NCBI GenBank assembly: GCA_905233455.1
Contig: CAJOES010000010.1
Span: forward strand, 1-35,036
Reading direction: 5' to 3'
Length of the DNA: 35,036 nt
Source: an uncultured Synergistales bacterium
GTDB taxonomy: Bacteria; Synergistota; Synergistia; Synergistales; Aminobacteriaceae
The notes under the pieces were generated by a model, which saw only the letters and a program-made list of their open reading frames with translations, was not told the DNA's origin and made no database searches. The translations under genes and the position numbers were made by a program. Below are positions 7,128 to 15,074 of the stretch, piece after piece (position 1 is the first letter of the stretch; each line of letters starts with the position of its first letter).

Positions 7128-7159
7128 TTGACAGATACCCCCCCCCCTTAACGTATAAT
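7128..7159 (+). promoter_or_regulatory. Promoter with C10 spacer tract
   Basis: A perfect -35 TTGACA (7128-7133) and a perfect -10 TATAAT (7154-7159) are separated by 20 bases: GATA, ten C, TTAACG. Both hexamers are consensus but the spacer is three bases over the optimum. Loss or gain of C residues would change promoter strength. The gene start is 35 bases after the -10. Confidence 0.8.
7138..7147 (+). repeat. Homopolymer of ten C in promoter spacer
   Basis: Ten C in a row lie between the -35 and -10 hexamers of the promoter of the surface protein gene. Such tracts change length by slipped-strand mispairing during replication. It is the longest run of a single base that I noticed in the window. 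Confidence 0.95.
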
Positions 7160-7194
7160 TGCTGAAAAGTCAATAGGTATAAGGAGGAATTTTC

Positions 7195-8394
7195 ATGAGG
7201 AAATTTTTTGCGCTCATTACGGCGGCAGTGTTCGTAGTTGCTCTGGCTTCGGGGGCTTTTGCGGTAGAGTACGGCGGGACTGGCTATGAGACAGAAGGCT
7301 ATGATGAGGATCATGCTTGGGAGATTAGTTCGGCGGCCACTTTGGTGAAAGTGCGGGATGACATCAATAAAAATTACGGCAGTGTCCGCGCAGGCTCATG
7401 CTTCAAGTTCACGAGTGATATTGACCTTACAGGGGCGGCTTATGAGAATTGGCAAGCAATTAACATAAGGCGAGAACAGGACTTCACTTTTGACGGAAAC
7501 AATCACACTGTGAAGTTAAGAATTGTCATTAACGGCGGAGATTTTATTGACGCAGGATTATTCGGAAATATTGAGAAGGGTACGATCAAAAATTTATCAG
7601 TAACAGGCTCAATAAGATCTAATGCGGGCTGGGGGAATAGGGCAGGCGGAATTGCGGCAGGCATTCAATCAGGCACTATAAGTAATTGCAATTTTGACGG
7701 TACGATTGCTAACACATCTCAGTATGGATTTAGCAATGCTGGCGGAATCGCAGGGGTTGCCGGAAAAGAAGGTGTCGTAAAGATAACTAACTGCAAGGTT
7801 GGTGCAAATTCAGATACTGCTATAAGTTCGTATGGTTTTGGCGTAGCTGGCGGCATTGTCGGAACTTTTCACGATAATAATACCTCAAACAGGATAACAG
7901 GCAACTATGCACGTGTTACGCTTGAGAGTGATGACGAAACAGGAATGATATACGGTGCACGGGACGGCATAAACGGCACAGTATCCGGTAATACCGAAGT
8001 CAACCCTGAAGGCGATGATGACGACTCTGGAGATAATACTAACGAGGACGAAGACCGCATCAGCAATAACGACAGCGATAATACCAACGGCAACAACAGT
8101 AATTCCGGCGGCAGTACACCCGGCAATAATAATAGCAATCCGGGGCAGGACAGCGGCGGGGACAACAGCACAGACACCAACACCGGCAGCAATAACAATA
8201 CGGGCAATGATCCCAACGGTACTAACGGCAACACAGGCAATGATACCAGTCAGAACAGCACCAATACAGGCGAGACAGTCAACAATCCTCAAGCACAGAG
8301 CAACATCAATGTGAACGGCTCCGGCGGCGGTTGTGATACAGGACTCGGATTCTTAGGGCTTATGCTGGCACTAACATTACTGCGCAGAAAGTAA
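7195..8394 (+). CDS. Secreted GLUG-repeat protein with Synergist-CTERM tail
   Basis: A 399-residue exported surface protein. Residues 1-23 form a signal peptide (KFFALITAAVFVVALASG, ending AFA). Residues 30-265 contain beta-solenoid-like GLUG repeats, visible as AGGIAAGIQSGTISNCNFDG, AGGIAGVAGKEG and AGGIVGTF. About residues 270-370 are a low-complexity linker rich in Asn, Asp, Gly, Ser and Thr. The tail is Gly-rich with Cys-Asp, then GLGFLGLMLALTLLRRK: the layout of Synergist-CTERM, a sorting signal thought to be cut and processed by a membrane enzyme. Adhesion or surface-layer roles are guesses. AAGGAGG precedes the ATG. Expression is probably phase-variable through the C10 promoter. Confidence 0.85.
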   Translation: MRKFFALITAAVFVVALASGAFAVEYGGTGYETEGYDEDHAWEISSAATLVKVRDDINKNYGSVRAGSCFKFTSDIDLTGAAYENWQAINIRREQDFTFDGNNHTVKLRIVINGGDFIDAGLFGNIEKGTIKNLSVTGSIRSNAGWGNRAGGIAAGIQSGTISNCNFDGTIANTSQYGFSNAGGIAGVAGKEGVVKITNCKVGANSDTAISSYGFGVAGGIVGTFHDNNTSNRITGNYARVTLESDDETGMIYGARDGINGTVSGNTEVNPEGDDDDSGDNTNEDEDRISNNDSDNTNGNNSNSGGSTPGNNNSNPGQDSGGDNSTDTNTGSNNNTGNDPNGTNGNTGNDTSQNSTNTGETVNNPQAQSNINVNGSGGGCDTGLGFLGLMLALTLLRRK

Positions 8395-8418
8395 CCACAC
8401 CAACATGCAAAACGAAAT

Positions 8419-8454
8419 CCCCCGGCCTCACAATCAGGCTGGGGGGTTATTTTG
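8419..8454 (+). terminator. Strong rho-independent terminator
   Basis: CCCCCGGCCT (8419-8428) pairs with AGGCTGGGGG (8436-8445), with one G-T pair and a 7-base loop, followed by GTTATTTT. It ends the surface-protein transcript. Confidence 0.85.
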
Positions 8455-8495
8455 TAGTGAAGTGTGCTATTATTCTTCATGAGGTGAGAAATTAC

Positions 8496-9254
8496 TTGAA
8501 TGACATAAAGCAAATCCTCATAGACTGCAAAGACGGCACAATTACACTGGAAGAAGCATATTTGAAGCTCAAGGAAAAACCCTTTGAGGATATAGGTTAT
8601 GCAAAAGTAGACCTGCACAGGAAATTACGCCAGGGAGCTGCTGAAGTCATATACGGGGCAGGAAAGACTCCCGAACAGATAGCAGGAATAATCCGCGTAA
8701 TGAGTTCCCATAACGAAAAGACAATACTAATCACGCGCCTATCACCGGAAGCACATGCAGAGCTTAAACGCTTGGGCTGTGATGTCGATTACCATGCTGA
8801 CGCAAAAGCCGGAATCTGCGGACGCATACCAGAACCTGAAGGAAAACATTTTGTCGTTGTAGCCACCGGAGGCACGAGCGATATTCCCGTTGCAGAGGAA
8901 GCCGCATTAACCGCAGAAGTTCACGGCTGCAGGGTAAAGCGTCTCTATGATGTTGGTGTTGCAGGACTTCACCGCGTATTGTCCCATATGGACGACATCA
9001 TGAGCGCAAGTGTCATCGTAGCCGCTGCAGGCATGGAGGGAGCATTAGCCAGCGTTCTCGGAGGTTTGGCGGACTGTCCCGTAATTGCCGTGCCTACAAG
9101 CGTGGGCTATGGCGCATCTTTCGGGGGAATCTCCGCGCTTCTCGCAATGCTGAACTCATGCGCAAGCGGTGTAAGTGTCGTCAATATAGATAACGGTTTC
9201 GGCGCAGGTTATCTCGCCTCAATGATAAACCGAATCAGGACAGAAGGTGAATAA
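8496..9254 (+). CDS. larB: Nickel-pincer cofactor biosynthesis protein LarB
   Basis: LarB carboxylates the pyridinium ring of nicotinic acid adenine dinucleotide and splits off AMP, the first step toward the nickel-pincer cofactor of lactate racemase-type enzymes. The protein is 252 residues from a TTG that has GAGGTGAG seven bases upstream; a GTG at 8457 lies in the terminator tail and is less likely. The AIR-carboxylase-like core shows VVATGGTSDIPVAEEA, YDVGVAGLHRVL and LADCPVIAVPTSVGYG, where Cys194 corresponds to the substrate-binding Cys. LarC and LarE are not in the window. The stop is three bases before the mreB start, so both are co-transcribed. Confidence 0.9.
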   Translation: MNDIKQILIDCKDGTITLEEAYLKLKEKPFEDIGYAKVDLHRKLRQGAAEVIYGAGKTPEQIAGIIRVMSSHNEKTILITRLSPEAHAELKRLGCDVDYHADAKAGICGRIPEPEGKHFVVVATGGTSDIPVAEEAALTAEVHGCRVKRLYDVGVAGLHRVLSHMDDIMSASVIVAAAGMEGALASVLGGLADCPVIAVPTSVGYGASFGGISALLAMLNSCASGVSVVNIDNGFGAGYLASMINRIRTEGE

Positions 9255-9257
9255 TTC

Positions 9258-10304
9258 TTGTTCGGGACAGATATAGGCATAGATTTAGGCACTGCTACAG
9301 TACTGATATTCGAGAAGCATCACGGGGTTACTTTGCGTGAGCCTTCAGTCGTGGCAGTGGATCAGGATTCAGGGGACATTCTCGCTGTGGGATATGAGGC
9401 AAAAAGCATGGTCGGCAGGACTCCCGGCAGCATAATATCAGTCAGGCCGTTACGGGACGGAGTTATCGCGAATTACGCTATGACTGAGGCAATGCTTCAG
9501 CACTTCATGCGCCGTGTAACGAAAGGGACGCAGAGATTCTTCCGCAACAGGGTCATGATCTGCGTGCCATCCGGAGCTACTGACGTTGAACGCAGGGCAG
9601 TGCTTGAGGCGGCATTAGAGGTTGGTGCTCGTGAAGCGTATCTGATCGAAGAACCTATGGCGGCGGCTATCGGGGCAAATCTCAACGTTGAAGAGGCCCG
9701 CGGCAAAATGATTGTCGACATAGGCGGAGGCACTACGGATATTGCGGTAATATCTCTCGGCGGCGTTGTTGTGTCGAAATCTTTGCGTTTGGGCGGCGAT
9801 AAGTTCGATGAAGGCATTATGCGCTACCTTCGGCGGCAGTACAACCTCGCTATAGGAGACCAGACGGCAGAGAACCTCAAAATCATGATAGGCACGTGCA
9901 TTCCCTTAGAGGAAGACAAACGCATGACAGTTAAAGGCAGGGATCTCGTGCAGGGACTCCCCAGACAGATAGAGGTAACAAGCTCTGCAGTGAATATGGC
10001 TATAGGCGAGATGATTCAGACACTCATTGACGGCATACGCAATGTACTTGAGCTTACCCCTCCGGAACTTTCCGCCGACATCATAGACAGGGGAATAGTT
10101 CTCACAGGAGGAGGCGCACAGCTCAACGGCCTCCCGGAACTTATAGCACAGCAGACGGGCATAAACTGTTTCACTGCGGAAAAGCCTATGGACAGTGTTG
10201 CACTCGGAACAGGAAAAGCATTATCCGAAATTGATAACCTTCGCAGCACGGGCAGAAGCTCAATGCTGGTGAATCTAAAACGTTTGAGCAGAAAAAGATA
10301 CTAA
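9258..10304 (+). CDS. mreB: Rod-shape actin homologue MreB/Mbl
   Basis: An actin-like ATPase that forms membrane-bound filaments and guides sidewall peptidoglycan synthesis. It is 348 residues long, usual for the family. Phosphate-binding loops are visible as GIDLGTATVLIF (7-18) and IVDIGGGTTDIAVISLGG (about 154-171), with the adenosine motif GIVLTGGGAQLNGLPELI near residue 280. The start is TTG, with GAAGGTGAA overlapping the larB end. The next genes encode flagellar rod proteins, the same order as mbl-flhO-flhP in Bacillus subtilis. No mreC or mreD lies nearby, so this is perhaps the Mbl-type paralogue. Confidence 0.92.
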   Translation: MFGTDIGIDLGTATVLIFEKHHGVTLREPSVVAVDQDSGDILAVGYEAKSMVGRTPGSIISVRPLRDGVIANYAMTEAMLQHFMRRVTKGTQRFFRNRVMICVPSGATDVERRAVLEAALEVGAREAYLIEEPMAAAIGANLNVEEARGKMIVDIGGGTTDIAVISLGGVVVSKSLRLGGDKFDEGIMRYLRRQYNLAIGDQTAENLKIMIGTCIPLEEDKRMTVKGRDLVQGLPRQIEVTSSAVNMAIGEMIQTLIDGIRNVLELTPPELSADIIDRGIVLTGGGAQLNGLPELIAQQTGINCFTAEKPMDSVALGTGKALSEIDNLRSTGRSSMLVNLKRLSRKRY

Positions 10305-10322
10305 AGGGGTGAGCAGCTTTTC

Positions 10323-11129
10323 ATGAACAGGGGAATATACGAAGCAGCTTCCGGAATGCTGGTGCAGGAGACTCATTTAGACGTAATCACCAATAACCTG
10401 GCCAACGTAGATACGCCCGGATACAAACGCCGCATCAGTGCAACAGCAGATTTCTCTGCAGTCCTTGACCGTATCGAGAAGGTTTCGGAGGACGGAGAGA
10501 CGAAAATCACTACGGTATTGCCCGCAGATATGCCCTTCAAGGGACGGCAGCCTATAGGATCTCTTGCACTTGCCGCAATATTTTCTGAGGACGTTATGGA
10601 CACTTTTCCGGGTGTCATCAAGCACACTGAAAGCCCGCTTGATATTGCTATTGACGGGCCGGGATTCTTTGCTGTTGCTGATGAAAACGACAACACTTTT
10701 TACACACGCGAGGGAAATTTTGTGCTGAATGAGAACGGTAATATTTCCACTCCGGACGGATTCATGCTTCAGGGTGAAGGAGGAGCTTTGACTGTCGGCA
10801 ATGCAACTAGTTTTGAGATTACACGGACAGGACAGCTCATAGTTGACGGCGAGAATGCCGGGCGTATTGCAGTGTTCAATTTCGAGAACCCGACATACCT
10901 GCGCCACGAATCACGCAACCTTCTGTCACCTACAGAACAATCAGGAGAAGCCGAAGCAGTGCCGAATATAAAAATATGGTCGGGATCATTGGAGATGTCT
11001 AACGTTGAAGTAGTTACCGAGATGGTGAGAATGATTGATGCACAGAGGATATATGAAGGGGCATCAAAGGCATTGATGACACACGATGACATGACCAGCA
11101 GGTTAATCACATCATACAGCAGAGGATAA
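10323..11129 (+). CDS. flgF: Flagellar basal-body rod protein FlgF (FlhO-like)
   Basis: A proximal/distal rod component of 268 residues. The N-terminus has the axial-protein signature GIYEAASGMLVQETHLDVIT and NNLANVDTPGYKR. The middle shows IDGPGFFAVADENDNTFYTR and the C-terminus has SLEMSNVEVVTEMVRMIDAQ and RIYEGASKAL. It is one of two adjacent FlgF/FlgG paralogues; being the first, and less like classical FlgG at the C-terminus, it is called FlgF. The ribosome binding site is GGGGTGAG. It follows mreB by 18 bases. Confidence 0.88.
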   Translation: MNRGIYEAASGMLVQETHLDVITNNLANVDTPGYKRRISATADFSAVLDRIEKVSEDGETKITTVLPADMPFKGRQPIGSLALAAIFSEDVMDTFPGVIKHTESPLDIAIDGPGFFAVADENDNTFYTREGNFVLNENGNISTPDGFMLQGEGGALTVGNATSFEITRTGQLIVDGENAGRIAVFNFENPTYLRHESRNLLSPTEQSGEAEAVPNIKIWSGSLEMSNVEVVTEMVRMIDAQRIYEGASKALMTHDDMTSRLITSYSRG

Positions 11130-11148
11130 AAGGAGGGAGAAGCATAAA

Positions 11149-11940
11149 ATGTTACGGTCATTATGGACCAGCGCGTCAGGAATGATAGCACAGCAGACTC
11201 ACCTTGACGTTGTTACGCACAACCTTGCGAACGTCAACACGCAGGGCTACAAGAAACGCCGTGCAGATTTCAACGATCTCATGTACCAGATATACAGGGA
11301 GCCCGGCGCACCTATTGAGGGAGGTTCTGTAGTTCCTACAGGCGTTCAGGTTGGACTCGGCGCAATCGTTACAGCCACGCCAAGTTTCATGGTGCAGGGA
11401 AACTTCCAGATCACTGACGGCCCGCTCGACTGGGCAATAGTTGACGACAACGGATACTTTCAGGTAACCATGCAGGACGGCAATATCGGCTACACTCGCG
11501 GAGGATCATGGCAGATTGACGATCAGGGGCAGATAGTGAATGAAGACGGCTTATTGCTTGAGCCTGCAATTACCATTCCCGAAAATGCAGTGTCAGTACA
11601 GCTATCACCAACAGGAGTCGTAAGCGTGCGCATTGCCGATGAGATAGAGCTTCAGGAAGTGGGGCAGCTGGAACTTGCACGGTTCGTGAATCCTTCAGGG
11701 CTTAGGGCTGTAGGAGACAGGCTGTTTGTTCAGACACCTTCAAGCGGCGAACCCATTACCGGAGCACCCGGTGAGGACGGAATGCCGCAGGTAAGGCAGA
11801 ACGTGATAGAAATGTCTAACGTTCAGGTAGTTGAAGAGATGGTTGAAATGATTGTTGCGCAGAGAGCATATGAAGCCAACTCTAAAGGTATTCAGACAGC
11901 CGATGACTTATTGCGCATAGCCAACGGACTTAAACGCTAA
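11149..11940 (+). CDS. flgG: Flagellar distal rod protein FlgG
   Basis: FlgG makes the distal rod that passes the P and L rings. It is 263 residues long, close to the usual 260. The N-terminus is SLWTSASGMIAQQTHLDVVT then HNLANVNTQGYKKRR, with the FlgG-type insertion DFNDLMYQIYREPG and later TGVQVGLGAIVTATPS. The C-terminus NVQVVEEMVEMIVAQRAYEA matches FlgG closely. AGGAGGGAG lies upstream of the ATG. It is co-transcribed with flgF and flgA. Confidence 0.95.
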   Translation: MLRSLWTSASGMIAQQTHLDVVTHNLANVNTQGYKKRRADFNDLMYQIYREPGAPIEGGSVVPTGVQVGLGAIVTATPSFMVQGNFQITDGPLDWAIVDDNGYFQVTMQDGNIGYTRGGSWQIDDQGQIVNEDGLLLEPAITIPENAVSVQLSPTGVVSVRIADEIELQEVGQLELARFVNPSGLRAVGDRLFVQTPSSGEPITGAPGEDGMPQVRQNVIEMSNVQVVEEMVEMIVAQRAYEANSKGIQTADDLLRIANGLKR

Positions 11941-11949
11941 ATACCAGCC

Positions 11950-12903
11950 ATGAAGCACAGAATATTACTGCAGGAGTGTCTTATAGTGATGCTCCTGTTT
12001 TTGTCTGCTGAGGCATATTCCGCACAGAATGTCCGCATTGATGTCCCTGAAGTAATTTACTCGGCAGAAAGAATCTTCACGCTTGGCCAAGTCTCCAAGA
12101 TTACCGGAGGGAATGTCAGGACTAGAAGGCTTCTTGAAGGGCTTAACGTTTATGCTGACGGGGACAGGCTAGCGCGCAGGGAAGTGTTACGCGCCATCAA
12201 TGACAGTGAAGCCAGTGATGCAAGAATAGAACTGTATATGCCGCAGTACTCACGCATAGAAGCCCCGGACTATGAGGGGAATTTTACGGAGACTTCAGCC
12301 CCGCAGGAACGAACTCCGCAGAATGCCTCAAGCCTTGCACCGGTGATAAAGTCCCTTGCGTCATGGACAGGTGATGTTGAAGTGTCTGCCTCTTCACCCG
12401 TGCCTGAAGGAACGCTGATAGACCCGGCAAGCATGATTCCCGGAACTCCGGCGGCGACTCTCAGGTTCAAGGATGGTAACGGGCGCGTAAAGTCTCTTCC
12501 AGTCCGTTTGACGTGGACGCAGAATGTTATGGTTGCATCGCACAACATCAGAAAGGGAGACAGGATTTACCCCCGTGATGTCTTTTCCCGTCCCATGAAG
12601 ATAACCAGACCGGGAATGTACGCTTCAACGCCTGAAGAGATTTCCGGATTCACCGCAAACAGAGCCGTCAAGCAGGGAGAACCTATAGAACTGCGCAATC
12701 TGACGAGTTCGCTTGTAGTGCGCAAGAACAGGCCGGTAAAGATTGTTGCGCGTTATGGTGCTGCAACTGCCACTATTGACGGCATTACGCTGGAGGAAGG
12801 AAAGCCGGGAGAATGGGTTAAAGTACGCAGGGCTGATGACAGGCATGTTACGTTAAGGGCTAGAATTATTGATGAAAATACTGTAGAAGTTCATGTAGAA
12901 TAA
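11950..12903 (+). CDS. flgA: Flagellar P-ring assembly chaperone FlgA
   Basis: FlgA is a periplasmic protein that helps assemble the FlgI P-ring. The product is 317 residues with an N-terminal signal peptide (ECLIVMLLFLSAEAYSA). The C-terminal half carries the SAF-like region: VASHNIRKGDRIYPRDVF, ITRPGMYASTPEEISGFTAN and AVKQGEPIELRNL, then the tail ITLEEGKPGEWVKVRRADDR. The N-terminal third is poorly conserved, as usual. It starts nine bases after the flgG stop with no strong ribosome binding site, suggesting coupling. It lies directly before flgH and flgI, its functional partner. Confidence 0.88.
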   Translation: MKHRILLQECLIVMLLFLSAEAYSAQNVRIDVPEVIYSAERIFTLGQVSKITGGNVRTRRLLEGLNVYADGDRLARREVLRAINDSEASDARIELYMPQYSRIEAPDYEGNFTETSAPQERTPQNASSLAPVIKSLASWTGDVEVSASSPVPEGTLIDPASMIPGTPAATLRFKDGNGRVKSLPVRLTWTQNVMVASHNIRKGDRIYPRDVFSRPMKITRPGMYASTPEEISGFTANRAVKQGEPIELRNLTSSLVVRKNRPVKIVARYGAATATIDGITLEEGKPGEWVKVRRADDRHVTLRARIIDENTVEVHVE

Positions 12904-12925
12904 TTTTCATGGAGGTGTTATTGAA

Positions 12926-13504
12926 ATGCGTAAATGGTTTTTATGTGCTGTATTGCTGCTGATTATGTCCGGCAGTTCCTGGGCGGGGTCATTATGGAAC
13001 GATAATGCTAACTGGTTTGCTGATGAAAGGCCTGGACGTGTCGGCGATATAGTGAATGTTCTTGTAGACGAACGCACCAACGCAAAAGATGAAGCAGAAA
13101 TGAGTGTGAGCAAGACAACAAACAATCAGGTCGGCAATCAGGACGGTGCAGATGCCGGGCTTCTGAACTTCATACGGCGCATAACGTTTCAATCGAACAA
13201 TTCATCGAACGGCAACGGTTCTGTGGAACGCACGCACCGGGCAACAGCAACTATGGCATGTCTCGTAACTGAAGTTCTGCCCAACGGAAATTTAGTGATT
13301 GAGGGTACAAGGGATGTCCGCACAAGTGATGAGATATTACAGCTCCAGTTAACCGGGGTAATCAGGCCGCAGGACGTTAATTCGGACAACGAGATTCAGA
13401 GCGAGCTTATCGCCAATGCGGAAATAGCAGTAAAAGGCAGGGGCATGATCTCACGTACCCAGCGTGTAGGAGTAGTTACCCAGATACTGCAGGCGGTGTT
13501 TTAG
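12926..13504 (+). CDS. flgH: Flagellar L-ring protein FlgH, apparently non-lipidated
   Basis: FlgH forms the L-ring around the rod in the outer membrane. The protein is 192 residues, shorter than the E. coli protein (about 230). It has SLWNDNANWFADERPGRVGD then IVNVLVDERTNAKDEAEM, and later GNLVIEGTRDVRTSDEILQL and LTGVIRPQDVNSDNEIQS. The signal peptide (WFLCAVLLLIMSGSSWAG) has no lipobox: the only Cys is inside the hydrophobic core and no Cys follows the cleavage region. In enterobacteria FlgH is a lipoprotein, so anchoring here must differ. GGAGGTG precedes the ATG. Confidence 0.93.
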   Translation: MRKWFLCAVLLLIMSGSSWAGSLWNDNANWFADERPGRVGDIVNVLVDERTNAKDEAEMSVSKTTNNQVGNQDGADAGLLNFIRRITFQSNNSSNGNGSVERTHRATATMACLVTEVLPNGNLVIEGTRDVRTSDEILQLQLTGVIRPQDVNSDNEIQSELIANAEIAVKGRGMISRTQRVGVVTQILQAVF

Positions 13505-13506
13505 GC

Positions 13507-14637
13507 ATGAGAAAATTTTTGTTCGCAATCCTCATTCTTGCCTTTACGTGCGGGAATGCTTTTGCGGCGGCGGTCAATCTTCGTGATATGGACTTTGACC
13601 GGGTCAACCCTGAAGTGAGAATAAAAGACATAACTGAAGTTGAAGGATCACGCGGCAACCAGCTATCCGGGATCGGACTCGTTACAGGCTTGAACGGTAC
13701 AGGGGATAATTCGCAGATGGCCGTACAGATGATGCGCAACATCATGCGCAACTTCGGCGTAACCCTCGATGCACGCTCCGTAAGAACACGAAATATCGCC
13801 GTAGTATCACTGACTGCATCACTGCCACCATACGTAAGGCCGGGCCAGAATATAGACGTGAACGTCAGCACTATGGGCAATGCTTCAAGCCTTTCGGGAG
13901 GCACGCTGATTCAGTCTCCATTGAGGGCGGCGGACGGAAGGGTCTATGCTGTTGCGCAGGGGCCTGTAATCGTCGGCGGAGGCAGTGCTCAGGGCGGAGG
14001 TGCGGCACGTACACAGAACATACCGACTGCGGGAAGGATTCCGGGCGGTGCAATCGTTGAACGTGAAGTGCCTGCTGAATATGTCGGAGGCGGTCAGGTT
14101 GCGTTCCTGCTGAGAGAACCGGACTTCACGACGGCACAGAGAATCGCTGATGCAATAAACAGGGTGTTCGGTGTTGTTGCGTATGCTGAGGATGCCGGGC
14201 GCGTATGGGTAAATCTTCCTCCGCAGTACCTTCAAGCACCTGCGGCGTTCCTGTCTCATGCCGGAAACATTGAGGTTGAGCCGGACACGTCAGCTAAAGT
14301 TGCTGTGAATGAGAGAACCGGGACTGTCGTTATGGGCGGAAATGTCCGCATAAGTTCTGTCGGTGTTGCGCATGGGAATCTTGTCGTTACTGTCGGCGAT
14401 GATTCTACTGTAGTTCAGCCGGAGAGCATGAGCCAGGGGGTTACGGCCATACAGAGACGCACTGATATTACGATGGACGAGGAAGGCGGGAGCATGATAG
14501 CTATGCCGGCAACTACTACGGTTCGTGATATGGTGAGGGTATTGAACTCTCTCGGTGCTAAACCCAGAGACATTATCGAGATATTACAGGCAATCAGCAA
14601 GGCAGGGGCTTTGCATGGCGAGCTTGTTACTATGTGA
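13507..14637 (+). CDS. flgI: Flagellar P-ring protein FlgI
   Basis: FlgI forms the P-ring in the peptidoglycan layer. It is 376 residues long, the family norm. A signal peptide (FLFAILILAFTCGNAFA) leads into VRIKDITEVEGSRGNQLSGI and GLVTGLNGTGDNSQM, the N-terminal signature. Also visible are FGVTLDARSVRTRNIAVVSL, TASLPPYVRPGQNIDVNVST and the C-terminal LGAKPRDIIEILQAISKAGA. It starts two bases after the flgH stop, so translation is coupled. Confidence 0.97.
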   Translation: MRKFLFAILILAFTCGNAFAAAVNLRDMDFDRVNPEVRIKDITEVEGSRGNQLSGIGLVTGLNGTGDNSQMAVQMMRNIMRNFGVTLDARSVRTRNIAVVSLTASLPPYVRPGQNIDVNVSTMGNASSLSGGTLIQSPLRAADGRVYAVAQGPVIVGGGSAQGGGAARTQNIPTAGRIPGGAIVEREVPAEYVGGGQVAFLLREPDFTTAQRIADAINRVFGVVAYAEDAGRVWVNLPPQYLQAPAAFLSHAGNIEVEPDTSAKVAVNERTGTVVMGGNVRISSVGVAHGNLVVTVGDDSTVVQPESMSQGVTAIQRRTDITMDEEGGSMIAMPATTTVRDMVRVLNSLGAKPRDIIEILQAISKAGALHGELVTM

Positions 14638-14646
14638 GGTTTTGAC

Positions 14647-15015
14647 ATGATTAACGGAATAAGCAGTGCAAAGATATTCAGGACAGATATAGATCCCGAA
14701 GTGCACAAGACCAAAGAGGCACAGCAGCTAAAGGAATCATGCCAGCAGTTTGAGTCTATCTTGTGGGCTAAACTCTGGAAGGATATGCGCAAATCTGCAA
14801 TGGAAATCAGCGGTTCAGACAAGGAAAGGCCGTGGAAGCAGATGGAGGACTTATCGCTTGAGATGGCTTCTGATGATCTCGTTGAAGGCTCAGGAGGCGC
14901 GGGACTCTGGAAGATGCTCTATGACAGCATGATCGGCAAACTTGCGGCAGATATGGACGCAGAGCAGTTAAAGGAAGCTAACGAAGAAGCTGCACGGCTT
15001 GACGTTCAGGCATAA
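14647..15015 (+). CDS. flgJ: Rod-binding protein FlgJ, N-terminal domain type
   Basis: FlgJ scaffolds rod assembly. The 122-residue product has only the rod-binding domain (LKESCQQFESILWAKLWKDM, then a GSGGAGLWKMLYDSMIGKLA stretch). The C-terminal muramidase domain of E. coli FlgJ is absent, as in many phyla, so a separate peptidoglycan hydrolase must open the wall. It starts nine bases after flgI. A hairpin that may terminate the flagellar operon lies 26 bases downstream. Confidence 0.88.
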   Translation: MINGISSAKIFRTDIDPEVHKTKEAQQLKESCQQFESILWAKLWKDMRKSAMEISGSDKERPWKQMEDLSLEMASDDLVEGSGGAGLWKMLYDSMIGKLAADMDAEQLKEANEEAARLDVQA

Positions 15016-15040
15016 ACAGGCAGACAGATATTTTCATCAT

Positions 15041-15074
15041 CTCTCTGCTAAAATAGCGGAGAGGTGATTTTTTT
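15041..15074 (+). promoter_or_regulatory. Hairpin enclosing the ribosome binding site of the next gene
   Basis: CTCTCTGCT (15041-15049) pairs with AGCGGAGAG (15055-15063) through nine pairs, one of them T-G, around the loop AAAAT. The right arm contains GGAGAG, part of the ribosome binding site GGAGAGGTGA (15058-15067). Seven T (15068-15074) follow and touch the ATG. It could act as a terminator after flgJ, as translation control, or both. Confidence 0.55.

Noticed and set aside
7885-8314. Long open frames on both strands across the low-complexity part of the surface protein
   Set aside because: They result from the repetitive Asn/Gly/Asp codons, have hydrophobic or Thr-rich biased composition and no ribosome binding site.
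10377-10907. 176-codon minus-strand frame inside flgF
   Set aside because: It lies wholly within a clear flagellar gene, has no ribosome binding site and shows no domain pattern.
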